From Cyanobacteria bacterium UBA7753 (lineage in GTDB: Bacteria; Cyanobacteriota; Vampirovibrionia; Gastranaerophilales; Gastranaerophilaceae), in assembly GCA_002481545.1 (NCBI GenBank), contig DLEF01000049.1, positions 1 through 11,918 on the forward strand: a stretch of 11,918 nucleotides of DNA, read 5' to 3'. The notes beneath the pieces were generated by a model, which was not told the origin of the DNA, made no database searches, and saw nothing but the letters and a program-made list of their open reading frames with translations. This document shows, piece by piece, positions 1 to 6,322 of the stretch. Position 1 is the stretch's first letter. Each line of letters begins with the position of its first letter. The translations under genes were made by a program, and so were the position numbers.

Positions 1-37
1 CGGTTGAGCGCTAAAATAAAAAAACCTTTTGTAGCAC

Positions 38-105
38 CATGGTTTACGGCGTTATTCGTGAAATCTTTAGGGATTTGAGGGCTTTTTGTTACAAATATTT
101 ACAAT
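38..105 (-). promoter_or_regulatory. HLR1-like tandem box and conserved promoter-type block facing left, out of the window
   Basis: Read on the plus strand, 88-105 is GTTACAAA-TA-TTTACAAT. This fits the cyanobacterial HLR1 consensus (two (G/T)TTACA(T/A)(T/A) repeats separated by two bases), which is bound by the OmpR-type regulator RpaB. The 50 bases to its left (38-87) align without gaps to 6412-6461, upstream of the gene at 5419-6300. Counting by eye, 48 of 68 positions are identical across 38-105 versus 6412-6479. Because the second copy lies upstream of a minus-strand gene, this copy probably controls a minus-strand gene left of position 1. The target gene is not visible, and the identity of the regulator is inferred. 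Confidence 0.6.
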
Positions 106-142
106 CATTCTTATACATAATTATATCAGCTCAGCGGGTGCA

Positions 143-290
143 CCCCTCACCCGAATTTCTAAATTCGTTATCACTCATTAAGAAATTCCGCCCTCTCCCT
201 CAGCGGGGCGAGGGTTAACCGTTGCAGAGCGATGGTATGGCTTTTGCTTAAACAAAAGCTTTAGTCACGCACCAGTCCGGAAAGGGGAGT
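143..290 (+). repeat. Palindrome-rich intergenic repeat R1, inverted relative to R2
   Basis: The first 80 or so bases (143-225) match the reverse complement of 4937-5018 closely. Shared parts are a CCCCTCAC end, the inverted pair GAATTTCT (153-160) / AGAAATTC (181-188), a CCCTC...GAGGG hairpin (about 191-215) and an ACCGTTGC segment. The right part differs from R2 in sequence but keeps a hairpin in the same place, GCTTTTG (240-246) / CAAAAGC (253-259). The right boundary is approximate; I stopped after GGAAAGGGGAG. There is no coding capacity. It looks like a non-autonomous, MITE- or REP-like element. Confidence 0.75.
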
Positions 291-300
291 AACAATATTG

Positions 301-342
301 TTTGTAACTATTACAAATTAAATTACATTTTTTGCTTTTCAT
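301..342. promoter_or_regulatory. Palindrome and TTACA half-sites upstream of the glycosyltransferase
   Basis: TTTGTAA (301-307) and TTACAAA (311-317) form a 7-bp inverted repeat with a 3-base centre. A second TTACA follows at 323-327. The two TTACA units are 12 bases apart rather than the 10 of a true HLR1 box, and the base before each is A, so this is only a degenerate relative of the boxes at 88-105 and 6462-6479. It lies in the promoter region of the gene starting at 394. I see no convincing -35/-10 pair. Confidence 0.3.
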
Positions 343-393
343 TATTTCTGTTTTTTGGTATCATGTAACGGTAATTAAGGTAATTAAGAGCAG

Positions 394-1758
394 ATGAGAG
401 AGAGAATTTTATTATTTTCAATACTGGTAGGTTTGTGGACATTTCTTTATGTCTTCCAATACCACGTAAACACAATCTGGGGATTGGTTATTCTTCTGTG
501 CCTTATGGCTCTCTACGGAGTGTATACATCTCTCGCGCTAAGACACAGAAACCGTAAACTGGAAAAAAATCCTGTTCCCGTAAACGAAAACTATAAACCT
601 TTCATAACTATTATGATACCTGCCCATAACGAAGAATCCGTAATAGGGCACACGGTTAGAAACATCCAAAACCTTTCATACCCTAAGTTTGAAATAATAC
701 TAATTGATGACAGAAGTGACGATAACACATTTGAAGTTATAAAATCGCTTGCCGATAAGTATGACAACGTAAAATATTTAAAAAGAGCGGCTGATGCCTT
801 CCCCGGAAAATCAGCAGTTCTAAACGACGCATACCCTATGGCACAAGGTGATGCAATCTTGGTATTCGACGCGGATGCAACAGTTGAACCTGATTTTTTG
901 GATAAGCTTGTACCAAACCTTGAACCGAAAGATGTCGGCGCAGTCCAAGCAAGAAAAGTCATAAGAAACAGCGATACAAATATACTGACAAAATGCCAAA
1001 ACAACGAATATACACTTGATACCTATATGCAGGTAGGCAGAGATGCCGTAAAAGGCGCAGTAGAACTCCGCGGAAACGGAGAGCTCATAAAACGTGAAGC
1101 AATAGACGATATCCATGGTTGGAATAATTACACAATCACAGACGACCTTGATATGTCTACAAGATTACACATAAAAGGTTGGGATGTCCGATTTATCCCC
1201 GACGCCATTGTATATGAAGAAGGGGTTGAATATCTTATGCCTCTGTTCCGCCAACGCAGAAGATGGCTCGAAGGCACTATAAGAAGATATCTTGAATACT
1301 TCTTTGAAGCAATCGCATCAAAGAAAATGGCACTAAGAGCTAAACTCGATATGATAATCTACATTACAGAGTTCATAATGCCACTTTGGTTCATATTTGA
1401 AATACTTATAAGAACATTCAAGGTTTTGACTCAAAAAGGCGGCGTCACTATCCATAACGAAATAATGTCATCAGCGATAATCGCGTTTGCGGTAGCTTAC
1501 GGATTCTTCTTCGCTATCAGATTCAGTCTAAGAAGATACGGGAATATGAAACGCAAAGAAGCCTTCATACAAGCCGTTTACACATCAATATATATGCTTG
1601 CTATATGGTTCCCGCTCGTTATCTTTATATGTGCAAAAATATTGTTCAAAAAGAAAGATATGCGCTGGGGTAAAACAACCCACGGACTTGTAAAAGAAGA
1701 AGAAGAAAATATGATGGCAGAAGCAAATAACGAAGAAGTTAGCCAAGTAACAGAATAA
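394..1758 (+). CDS. Membrane-bound processive family-2 glycosyltransferase
   Basis: This 454-residue inner-membrane glycosyltransferase of the BcsA/PgaC/NodC type polymerises a beta-linked glycan from UDP-sugar on the cytoplasmic face. Two hydrophobic segments (about residues 5-23 and 28-49) precede the GT-A domain, which starts at IPAHNEE (75-81). Visible motifs are DD (105-106), the DxD metal site DADA (159-162), the TDD catalytic-base region (249-251) and the product-binding QRRRW motif (287-291), which marks processive enzymes. Three hydrophobic segments follow (about 318-342, 358-377, 394-415), then an acidic tail. The product (poly-GlcNAc, cellulose-like or other) cannot be told from sequence. 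No accessory deacetylase or PilZ domain is next to it. The Shine-Dalgarno is weak (AAGAG close to the ATG). apt follows after 36 bases on the same strand and is probably cotranscribed. Confidence 0.88.
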   Translation: MRERILLFSILVGLWTFLYVFQYHVNTIWGLVILLCLMALYGVYTSLALRHRNRKLEKNPVPVNENYKPFITIMIPAHNEESVIGHTVRNIQNLSYPKFEIILIDDRSDDNTFEVIKSLADKYDNVKYLKRAADAFPGKSAVLNDAYPMAQGDAILVFDADATVEPDFLDKLVPNLEPKDVGAVQARKVIRNSDTNILTKCQNNEYTLDTYMQVGRDAVKGAVELRGNGELIKREAIDDIHGWNNYTITDDLDMSTRLHIKGWDVRFIPDAIVYEEGVEYLMPLFRQRRRWLEGTIRRYLEYFFEAIASKKMALRAKLDMIIYITEFIMPLWFIFEILIRTFKVLTQKGGVTIHNEIMSSAIIAFAVAYGFFFAIRFSLRRYGNMKRKEAFIQAVYTSIYMLAIWFPLVIFICAKILFKKKDMRWGKTTHGLVKEEEENMMAEANNEEVSQVTE

Positions 1759-1794
1759 AAACGATAAATACAGAAATTTTTGGAGATAAGAATA

Positions 1795-2337
1795 ATGACA
1801 GTTGAAGATGAAGTAAGAAAAACGATAAGACAAATCCCTGATTTTCCTAAAAAAGGAATACAATTTTTGGATATAACAACAGGGGTAAAAGACGCAAAAG
1901 CTTTTAAACAAATGATTGAATTTCTGTATGAAAAGTTTAAAGACAAAAACATTAACTACGTTGCGGCAATAGAATCAAGAGGTTTCATCTTTGGCGCACC
2001 TTTAGCATTAAAGCTCGGGGCAGGTTTGGTTTTGATGAGAAAGCCGAACAAATTGCCCGCTAAAACATTAAGCGAAACATATAACCTTGAATACGGAACA
2101 GATACAATTCAAATGCACGCTGACGCCATAAAAGAAGGCGACAGAGTAATCGTTATTGATGACCTGCTCGCAACAGGCGGAACGGCAACAGCTGCTTGCA
2201 AATTAGTAAAAAAGGCAGGCGGAGTACCCGTAGCGGCTGCATTTATTATAGAATTACCAAAACTGAACGGTGCCGAAAAAATCAGAACCGAAGCAGGCTG
2301 CGAAGCTGTCTCAATGCTAAAATATGATTTATCTTAA
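1795..2337 (+). CDS. apt: Adenine phosphoribosyltransferase
   Basis: Cytoplasmic purine-salvage enzyme that makes AMP and pyrophosphate from adenine and PRPP. The 180-residue length is typical of the family. Residues 15-29 (PDFPKKGIQFLDITT) are the adenine-side hood region, YNLEYGTD is at 96-103, and the PRPP-binding loop VIVIDDLLATGGT is at 118-130. I chose the ATG at 1795: a GGAG at 1782-1785 sits nine bases upstream, and Apt proteins usually start close to the DFPKKGI segment. An in-frame TTG at 1780 would put the ribosome site inside the gene. It probably shares a transcript with the glycosyltransferase, which looks like a chance pairing functionally. Its last nine bases overlap the stop of the convergent gene at 2329-2769. 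Confidence 0.96.
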   Translation: MTVEDEVRKTIRQIPDFPKKGIQFLDITTGVKDAKAFKQMIEFLYEKFKDKNINYVAAIESRGFIFGAPLALKLGAGLVLMRKPNKLPAKTLSETYNLEYGTDTIQMHADAIKEGDRVIVIDDLLATGGTATAACKLVKKAGGVPVAAAFIIELPKLNGAEKIRTEAGCEAVSMLKYDLS

Positions 2338-2769
2338 TGATTTAAGACTAATATCCAAAGCATCTAATCTGTCTATGGTCACATTATGTTGATCAAAGTC
2401 AAGTTTGCCCTTGTTTAAGATTTTCTTTCTTGCGGAATATGTTTTAGGGTACATTTCCTTAGCGGCTTTTCTTAATTTTAATTTACTCTTTATATAAGTA
2501 GGGTTAAAAAGCATTTCAGTCATTGTCTTAGCATAATATGTCAATTTTTCAGCCATGGTTTCTTTGCCCAAATGAGAAATGTCATATTTATAATCTCTCT
2601 TTGCTGCTCTGGTTAACAATTCCGTATTCATCGGATTGTCAGCTCCCATCTTTGCAATATTTGAATAATGATGCGCAGTTGCCTTTGTTCTGTTTTTGCC
2701 TGCCGCAACACAAGCTCTGTATGCTTCTTTATATATCGGATTTTTAATTGTATCTAATGCCATTCTCAT
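2329..2769 (-). CDS. Small basic protein of unknown function
   Basis: I do not recognise this 146-residue protein. It is rich in Lys and Arg (notably residues 95-122, KSKLKLRKAAKEMYPKTYSA and following) and predicted mostly helical. It has no signal peptide, membrane segment or cysteine cluster. Its composition would suit a nucleic-acid- or ribosome-associated protein, but nothing identifies one. The start at 2769 is supported by AAAGGGA about 11 bases upstream; ATG at 2763 is an alternative. It lies 100 bases downstream of gshA on the same strand and meets apt tail to tail with a 9-base overlap. The reading frame is clean, and codon usage looks like its neighbours, so I take it as a real gene. 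Confidence 0.6.
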   Translation of the reverse strand: MRMALDTIKNPIYKEAYRACVAAGKNRTKATAHHYSNIAKMGADNPMNTELLTRAAKRDYKYDISHLGKETMAEKLTYYAKTMTEMLFNPTYIKSKLKLRKAAKEMYPKTYSARKKILNKGKLDFDQHNVTIDRLDALDISLKSLR

Positions 2770-2782
2770 AATTTTATATTCC

Positions 2783-2801
2783 CTTTCTTTATTAAAGAAA
2801 G
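2783..2801. promoter_or_regulatory. Perfect hairpin abutting the ribosome site of the small basic protein gene
   Basis: CTTTCTTT (2783-2790) and AAAGAAAG (2794-2801) pair perfectly around ATT. On the minus strand this stem ends in the AAAGGGA that would be the Shine-Dalgarno of the gene starting at 2769 (complement of 2780-2786), so folding would hide part of it. The stem is all A/U and G/C-poor, so any effect would be weak and could be temperature dependent. No U-run follows, so it is not an obvious terminator. Confidence 0.35.
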
Positions 2802-2860
2802 CGTCTAAAAATATTTTTTGCTACACAGATATTATTTATTTATAAAAACTTAATATCAAG

Positions 2861-2882
2861 AGAAACCCTTTATACGGTTTCT
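2861..2882 (-). terminator. Weak stem-loop at the 3' end of gshA
   Basis: AGAAACC (2861-2867) and GGTTTCT (2876-2882) form a 7-bp stem that includes the gshA stop codon in its loop. On the minus strand the stem is followed by an A/T-rich stretch with a short U tract about 15 bases on, not directly adjacent. This is a possible weak terminator or 3' end protector. Read-through into the gene at 2329-2769 would still be likely. Confidence 0.3.
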
Positions 2883-4126
2883 TTATCCGCAGGAGTAAGC
2901 CCGAGTTTGTTCAAATCCATAAGCGGGTAAATAAAGTCCTCGTCGGAATCCCCCTGCGTGCGAAGTGACTGTTGAGCAATGTTAAACAATTCTTTCGTTA
3001 TATCACCTGCAACCTGACTTTTTACAACTGTTTTTAGCCCTGTTCTCGGGATATTATAGCGAAACTCCGATATATCGTTATAGGTAATCTTATGCAGTAA
3101 CTCTTCCGTCTGAGAAAGGGTGTCAGGATTATAGAATATCCCTTTATAAAATGCCAACAATGAATACATATAATCTTCTCTCATACAGTCATGGTTACGT
3201 ATCTCTATAAAGTTTCGTAGCCTTATATCAGGGAAAAACAGATTTGAATGCAAACTAAAATCTTCTATTGTCGCCTCATAACCTTCATATCCGCTTTGCA
3301 TAAATTGGGCAAAATTAACTTTTCCGTCAACAAAAATATATTTATTATCACGGCGAATAAAAATAACGGGAACTTTTAACAAAGTTCTTACGTAATCTTC
3401 AAATGTCATGTTGTCTTTTAACTTTGTAGCAAGCCCGCAACGTTCATTGTCTGTATACAACCAAGAAAGCGCCCTAAATGATTTATAGCCCGTATTCACC
3501 CCGCCTCTAACGGAGGAATTAGCACACATTGCCGTAACAAAAGGGGAAATCTTGTTTGCAAGATTGAATTTTCTTATTGCGTCCTCTTCACTTTTAAAAT
3601 CAATCCCAACCTGTATTCCCGCGGTCTCTCTCATCATAACATCGGATAATATTCCCCAAAGGTAATTCGTCATATAATCATATCTTTTCTTAGGGATTAA
3701 CTTTATTCCCTTATAGGTAGAGACAGGATAAATCCCGTAATTTAACAGTTTTATTCCGTACTTATCAAAAACAGAAAGCAAGGTTTTGTTTATAGTATCA
3801 ACTTTATTTTTTAAATCCGCAACCGTTTTTTGAGGCTCAACACTCAATTCCACCTGTGAGCCAGGCTCTAAAGTCACCGTATCGTGTAACTTTTTTAGTC
3901 CGATAATCTGCCCGTTATCCTCTATATAGTCCCAATTATCAACACGTGCAAACTGTTTAAGAACAGAGCAAACACCCCTACTGCCGTAATATGAGACAGT
4001 CTCATTTGTTTTTTTATCCACAGGCAAACGCTCATACTCAAGCCCTATAAGCTCGTCCGTCTTACACCCCGACGATATAGTCCCGATTAAATCGGATATA
4101 GTTAGTTTCGTTTTGCACAGTGACAT
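2870..4126 (-). CDS. gshA: Glutamate-cysteine ligase, GCS2 (plant/cyanobacterial/proteobacterial EgtA-like) type
   Basis: Cytoplasmic enzyme for the first, ATP-dependent step of glutathione synthesis, joining L-cysteine to the gamma-carboxyl of glutamate. The 418 residues show the GCS2 signature: GLEYE (28-32, metal/ATP side), EPGSQVELS (87-95), MRETAGIQVGID (165-176), ANSS (202-205), the TD-x-x-R-x-G segment (225-231) and DIRLRNFIEIR (300-310). No glutathione synthetase (gshB) is in the window, so the product could be gamma-glutamylcysteine or glutathione. The start is well supported: GGAGAAGGAG lies just upstream, and a TATAAT -10 hexamer (complement of 4143-4148) implies a leader of only about ten bases. 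I see no good -35. The MBL hydrolase at 9211-9831 belongs to a family that can use glutathione thioesters, but the two are not linked. Confidence 0.88.
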   Translation of the reverse strand: MSLCKTKLTISDLIGTISSGCKTDELIGLEYERLPVDKKTNETVSYYGSRGVCSVLKQFARVDNWDYIEDNGQIIGLKKLHDTVTLEPGSQVELSVEPQKTVADLKNKVDTINKTLLSVFDKYGIKLLNYGIYPVSTYKGIKLIPKKRYDYMTNYLWGILSDVMMRETAGIQVGIDFKSEEDAIRKFNLANKISPFVTAMCANSSVRGGVNTGYKSFRALSWLYTDNERCGLATKLKDNMTFEDYVRTLLKVPVIFIRRDNKYIFVDGKVNFAQFMQSGYEGYEATIEDFSLHSNLFFPDIRLRNFIEIRNHDCMREDYMYSLLAFYKGIFYNPDTLSQTEELLHKITYNDISEFRYNIPRTGLKTVVKSQVAGDITKELFNIAQQSLRTQGDSDEDFIYPLMDLNKLGLTPADKETV

Positions 4127-4142
4127 ATTTACTCCTTCTCCA

Positions 4143-4148
4143 ATTATA
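4143..4148 (-). promoter_or_regulatory. -10 element of gshA
   Basis: A perfect TATAAT on the minus strand lies about 17 bases before the gshA start codon, with the GGAGAAGGAG ribosome site in between. No clear -35 hexamer is found at 16-18 bases spacing. Confidence 0.5.
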
Positions 4149-4274
4149 CTTTAAACACAAAGTTATTACCTACTTCTACACTAATACAGAATATCTCATA
4201 AATACAAAATCTTATTTATCCGACAGGATAATTTGCTAAGGCGGATATTGTTTCGGATATAATTTATGCACATA

Positions 4275-4304
4275 AAAAAATCGGCTCCGAAGAGTCGATT
4301 TTTT
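4275..4304. terminator. Rho-independent terminator, bidirectional, after the ribbon-helix-helix gene
   Basis: TCGGCTC (4281-4287) pairs with GAGTCGA (4292-4298) around CGAA, with one G-U pair. An A-run (4274-4280) and a T-run (4299-4304) flank it, so it works in both orientations. It lies about 100 bases beyond the stop of the minus-strand gene ending at 4408 and separates that gene from gshA, whose promoter lies beyond it. Confidence 0.8.
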
Positions 4305-4407
4305 AATCCTAATTTCTTTCCTTTGTTTTTCCTTTTTCCTTGCGCCGCCATATCCATGGCATTTTCCAATAATCCTTTTAAATTCCTTGAGCCTCTAAAG
4401 TTTTCCT

Positions 4408-4596
4408 TTAGTCTAAAAGCGCCATCAGTTTGTCCGCATTCTCATTTGCCAGTGCTACATTACGAACTCTGTTTCTATGCATATAAGTTCTTAATGCTTC
4501 TCTGATAAGTTCCGAACGTGATCTGTTTTCGCCTGCTGCTACGTTATCAATTTCATCTAAAAAACGTTCAGGCATGGAAATCAATACTCTTGCCAT
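4408..4596 (-). CDS. Ribbon-helix-helix (CopG/MetJ-Arc) DNA-binding protein
   Basis: A 62-residue protein with the standard ribbon-helix-helix layout: a short strand ARVLISMP (2-9), helix A from about 10 to 20, the turn AGENRSRSEL (21-30) with conserved Gly and Ser-Arg-Ser-Glu, and helix B to about 40. Such proteins bind DNA as dimers by inserting the paired strands in the major groove. Many are antitoxins, but no toxin gene is adjacent, so this is more likely a stand-alone repressor. The start is fixed by AAGGAG (complement of 4603-4608) six bases upstream. A TATAAT -10 (complement of 4625-4630) lies further up. Its own terminator follows at 4275-4304, so it is monocistronic. The target is unknown. 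Confidence 0.88.
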   Translation of the reverse strand: MARVLISMPERFLDEIDNVAAGENRSRSELIREALRTYMHRNRVRNVALANENADKLMALLD

Positions 4597-4624
4597 TCAT
4601 TTCTCCTTATATTATGTATTCTCT

Positions 4625-4630
4625 ATTATA
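4625..4630 (-). promoter_or_regulatory. -10 element of the ribbon-helix-helix gene
   Basis: TATAAT on the minus strand lies about 30 bases before the start codon and upstream of the AAGGAG ribosome site. The expected -35 position reads CTTTAT at 16 bases spacing, which is weak. Confidence 0.4.
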
Positions 4631-4828
4631 TTCTCCGTATGTATATATAAAGACACAAGTATATAAAAAATTGCTATTTTGTATATATTATGTTTACAAA
4701 ACTTAATATTATGTTATTTTTTTGCAGGTATGACGGGATTTGAGGAATTGTTATATTATTTGAAGAGACGCATAACTCCTTTTTATTTTATTACAATAAA
4801 GTTGTTACTATGATATAAAAACGTTATT

Positions 4829-5019
4829 CCCCCTCACTCGCATCTGTAACTGCATTATTGCAACAGCTGCGGTCTCTCCCGCAAATGGGGGCGAGACTTA
4901 AGATTTTGCAGCAGCAAAATCTTAACCGTTGCTTCGCAACGGTACAATCCTCGCCACACAGTGGGAGAGGACAGAATTTCTTAATGAACGACGTGAATTT
5001 AGAAATTCAGGTGAGGGGG
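4829..5019 (-). repeat. MITE-like palindromic repeat R2 with 9-bp terminal inverted repeats
   Basis: The 191-base element starts with CCCCCTCAC (4829-4837) and ends with its perfect inverse GTGAGGGGG (5011-5019). Inside, in order, are a GTCTC...GAGAC hairpin (about 4872-4897), a perfect 12-bp hairpin TTAAGATTTTGC / GCAAAATCTTAA (4898-4925), a 7-bp hairpin CCGTTGC / GCAACGG (4926-4942), a CCTC...GAGG hairpin (about 4949-4970) and the pair GAATTTCT (4974-4981) / AGAAATTC (5001-5008). The right part matches R1 in inverted orientation. There is no transposase. A target-site duplication is not evident beside the ends. Confidence 0.8.
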
Positions 5020-5065
5020 TTATCCACGGAGTGTTTGTAGATTTTATGAATAATATTTTATACGC

Positions 5066-5098
5066 AAAAAAAAGCCGCTTTGTATTGGACAAAGTGGC
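5066..5098 (-). terminator. Strong Rho-independent terminator on the minus strand
   Basis: GCCGCTTTGT (5074-5083) pairs with ACAAAGTGGC (5089-5098) over ten base pairs (one G-U) around a 5-base loop. On the minus strand it is followed at once by eight U (complement of 5066-5073). The nearest minus-strand coding region ends 320 bases upstream at 5419, so it ends either an unusually long 3' untranslated region or a separate RNA made from this spacer. Confidence 0.85.
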
Positions 5099-5418
5099 GC
5101 TTATTAGGAATAAGAAAAGGAATTATAGGAATTTTTAGGAATTTTTTGTTACAATTTCTATCTTTAAAAAATTTATAGAATATTGTGATTTTTGTTTTGG
5201 TTTTACCTCTTTCGGTTTTGCCCCTTGGGGCAGTTATGTTTTTTTATCTTTCATCCGAAGGTCATAAGTCTTTTATTTTATAGCCATTAGGCAACCTTTG
5301 GGAGTGTTACCTTCACCAACGGAGGATAGTTCCTCCGTTTGGATTGGTAAATGTTTTTTACTTACTTAACTCAGTTTAATTTAAGGGTTATCGGTTCATA
5401 CCGATTATCTATTTACCC
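5099..5418 (-). ncRNA. Structured 3' region or candidate small RNA behind the MGLSSSQARLL gene
   Basis: No protein frame is credible here. On the minus strand one finds, in order, ATCGGT/ACCGAT (about 5391-5406), a CCAAACGGAGGA / TCCTCCGTTGG stem with ACTA loop (about 5316-5342; core 5318-5339), a long-range pair GAAGGT / ACCTTC closing a 60-base interval, a GCCCC/GGGGC hairpin (about 5221-5232), and the terminator at 5066-5098. A lone TTGTAACAA (complement of 5146-5154) with TCCTAAA beside it resembles half of the HLR1 blocks. It does not match any riboswitch or housekeeping RNA that I can recall. It could be a processed 3' end RNA or simply a long trailer. Confidence 0.4.
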
Positions 5419-6300
5419 CTATGAGAACAATTTGAACGTACGTTCAACGTTGTCTTTAGCTACGGTCTTTAATGTTTCCATTTCTTGTTTGATAGCGTTT
5501 CTTTCGTTATCCAATGCAGCTAAGTCATAGTCGTATTTCGTATCTTTCGCATCGATACGTTTCATATCAGCTTCATATTGTGCTTCTGCTTTTCTCAAGC
5601 CTGTTTCATCAGTTACTTCCTGGAATGAAGTGTTCGTTGCAACAGATGATTGATAATCAGCAAAGCTGTAATCTTTACCGTCACTCAACGGATTTGGCCA
5701 GCTGCCGTCTTCCATCTTTTGTACCAAGGTAACATCACCCATATTCATCAAGTTAGTCAACAAGGTTTCGAAATTAACACTTGATAAGTTAATATCACCC
5801 ATTGATTTAACGCCTTTAGATGATGCGCTTGAATATTTAGCGTTCAAAGCATCTTGCAATTCTTGTTTGCTGTGGCAAACAATATCAGAAGTTGTCGTAG
5901 TAGTATCAGTTGCATCAGCGACTTGAGCAAAACCTTTATATTGACCTTTTGTCGTAACTTTACCATCAGTGCCTACTACTTCTTTTACATCTGCGGCATA
6001 AGTTGCCGGTTTGCCGTCCGTATCGGCTTTAACCGGTACATCGTGTACAACCAACGTAAATCCGGATGCCATCATATCTTCCAAACTGTTGATATCACGA
6101 TATGTTGCTGAACCGTCGGTATTCAATACCTTAATTTGAATCTTAGTTTGGTCTAATGCATTTTCATAGTCCAAATAAACTTGACGAGATTCATTCGCCA
6201 TCTGAAGCTTTTGAGCTTCCAATTTTGCGGCTTTGTACTCAATTTGGTGCATTCTCGTTGTCAAATTAAGTAATCTTGCCTGTGATGAAGATAAACCCAT
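5419..6300 (-). CDS. MGLSSSQARLL-family protein with helical ends and a variable middle, function unknown
   Basis: A 293-residue protein without a Sec signal peptide. Residues 1-58 form a predicted long amphipathic helix (MGLSSSQARLL, then AAKLEAQKLQMANESRQVY). Residues 60-230 are a Thr/Ser/Asp-rich, strand-prone region with a TTTTT run (133-137) and little cysteine (one). Residues 233-293 form a second charged helix ending DNVERTFKLFS. Helical ends round a variable core recall flagellin, hook-associated and type III filament subunits, but I see no real homology to them. I associate this N-terminus with a multicopy family of Gastranaerophilales. The start is secure: AAGGAG (complement of 6307-6312) lies six bases upstream. 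The gene stands alone, with an HLR1-like box and a folded leader upstream and a long folded trailer downstream, which suggests a highly regulated, abundant product. Confidence 0.75.
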   Translation of the reverse strand: MGLSSSQARLLNLTTRMHQIEYKAAKLEAQKLQMANESRQVYLDYENALDQTKIQIKVLNTDGSATYRDINSLEDMMASGFTLVVHDVPVKADTDGKPATYAADVKEVVGTDGKVTTKGQYKGFAQVADATDTTTTTSDIVCHSKQELQDALNAKYSSASSKGVKSMGDINLSSVNFETLLTNLMNMGDVTLVQKMEDGSWPNPLSDGKDYSFADYQSSVATNTSFQEVTDETGLRKAEAQYEADMKRIDAKDTKYDYDLAALDNERNAIKQEMETLKTVAKDNVERTFKLFS

Positions 6301-6322
6301 ATGTTACTCCTTGTTCCTTTTC

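Larger units (their letters stand above)
4597..5418. other. 822-base gene-free stretch between two minus-strand genes
   Basis: 4597-4828 holds the promoter of the ribbon-helix-helix gene, then A/T-rich sequence with one unsupported 27-codon frame (4730-4813). 4829-5019 is repeat R2. 5066-5098 is a minus-strand terminator. 5100-5418 carries several hairpins behind the gene ending at 5419 and may be its 3' untranslated region or a separate small RNA. The frames open across 4858-5138 simply read through the R2 palindromes and show no protein character. Confidence 0.7.

Noticed and set aside
1..78. Open plus-strand frame entering from the left edge (25 codons, stop at 76-78), possible gene end
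   Set aside because: It lies across the block that is conserved with the non-coding region at 6412-6461, and its translation has no recognisable character.
1780..1794. Upstream TTG as start of apt
   Set aside because: It would place the GGAG ribosome site inside the coding region; the ATG at 1795 has correct spacing and family length.
4408..4596. Antitoxin of a toxin-antitoxin pair
   Set aside because: No toxin-sized frame lies next to it on either side, and it has its own promoter and terminator.
4730..4813. 27-codon plus-strand frame starting at an ATG after GCAGGT
   Set aside because: The ribosome site is weak, the peptide is not recognisable and no conservation can be judged; a frame this short in A/T-rich spacer is expected by chance.
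4858..5138. Two overlapping plus-strand frames of 60 and 69 codons
   Set aside because: They read through the palindromes of repeat R2 and the terminator at 5066-5098, which explains the lack of stops.
5146..5165. Third HLR1 box
   Set aside because: Only the first half, GTTACAAT, is present; the second half reads CTATCTTT, and the neighbouring TCCTAAA block is at a different spacing.
5220..5345. Riboswitch (SAM-I suggested by GGCAACC, c-di-GMP-I suggested by AGGTTGCC)
   Set aside because: The rest of each consensus core is missing, and the region lies downstream, not upstream, of a gene.
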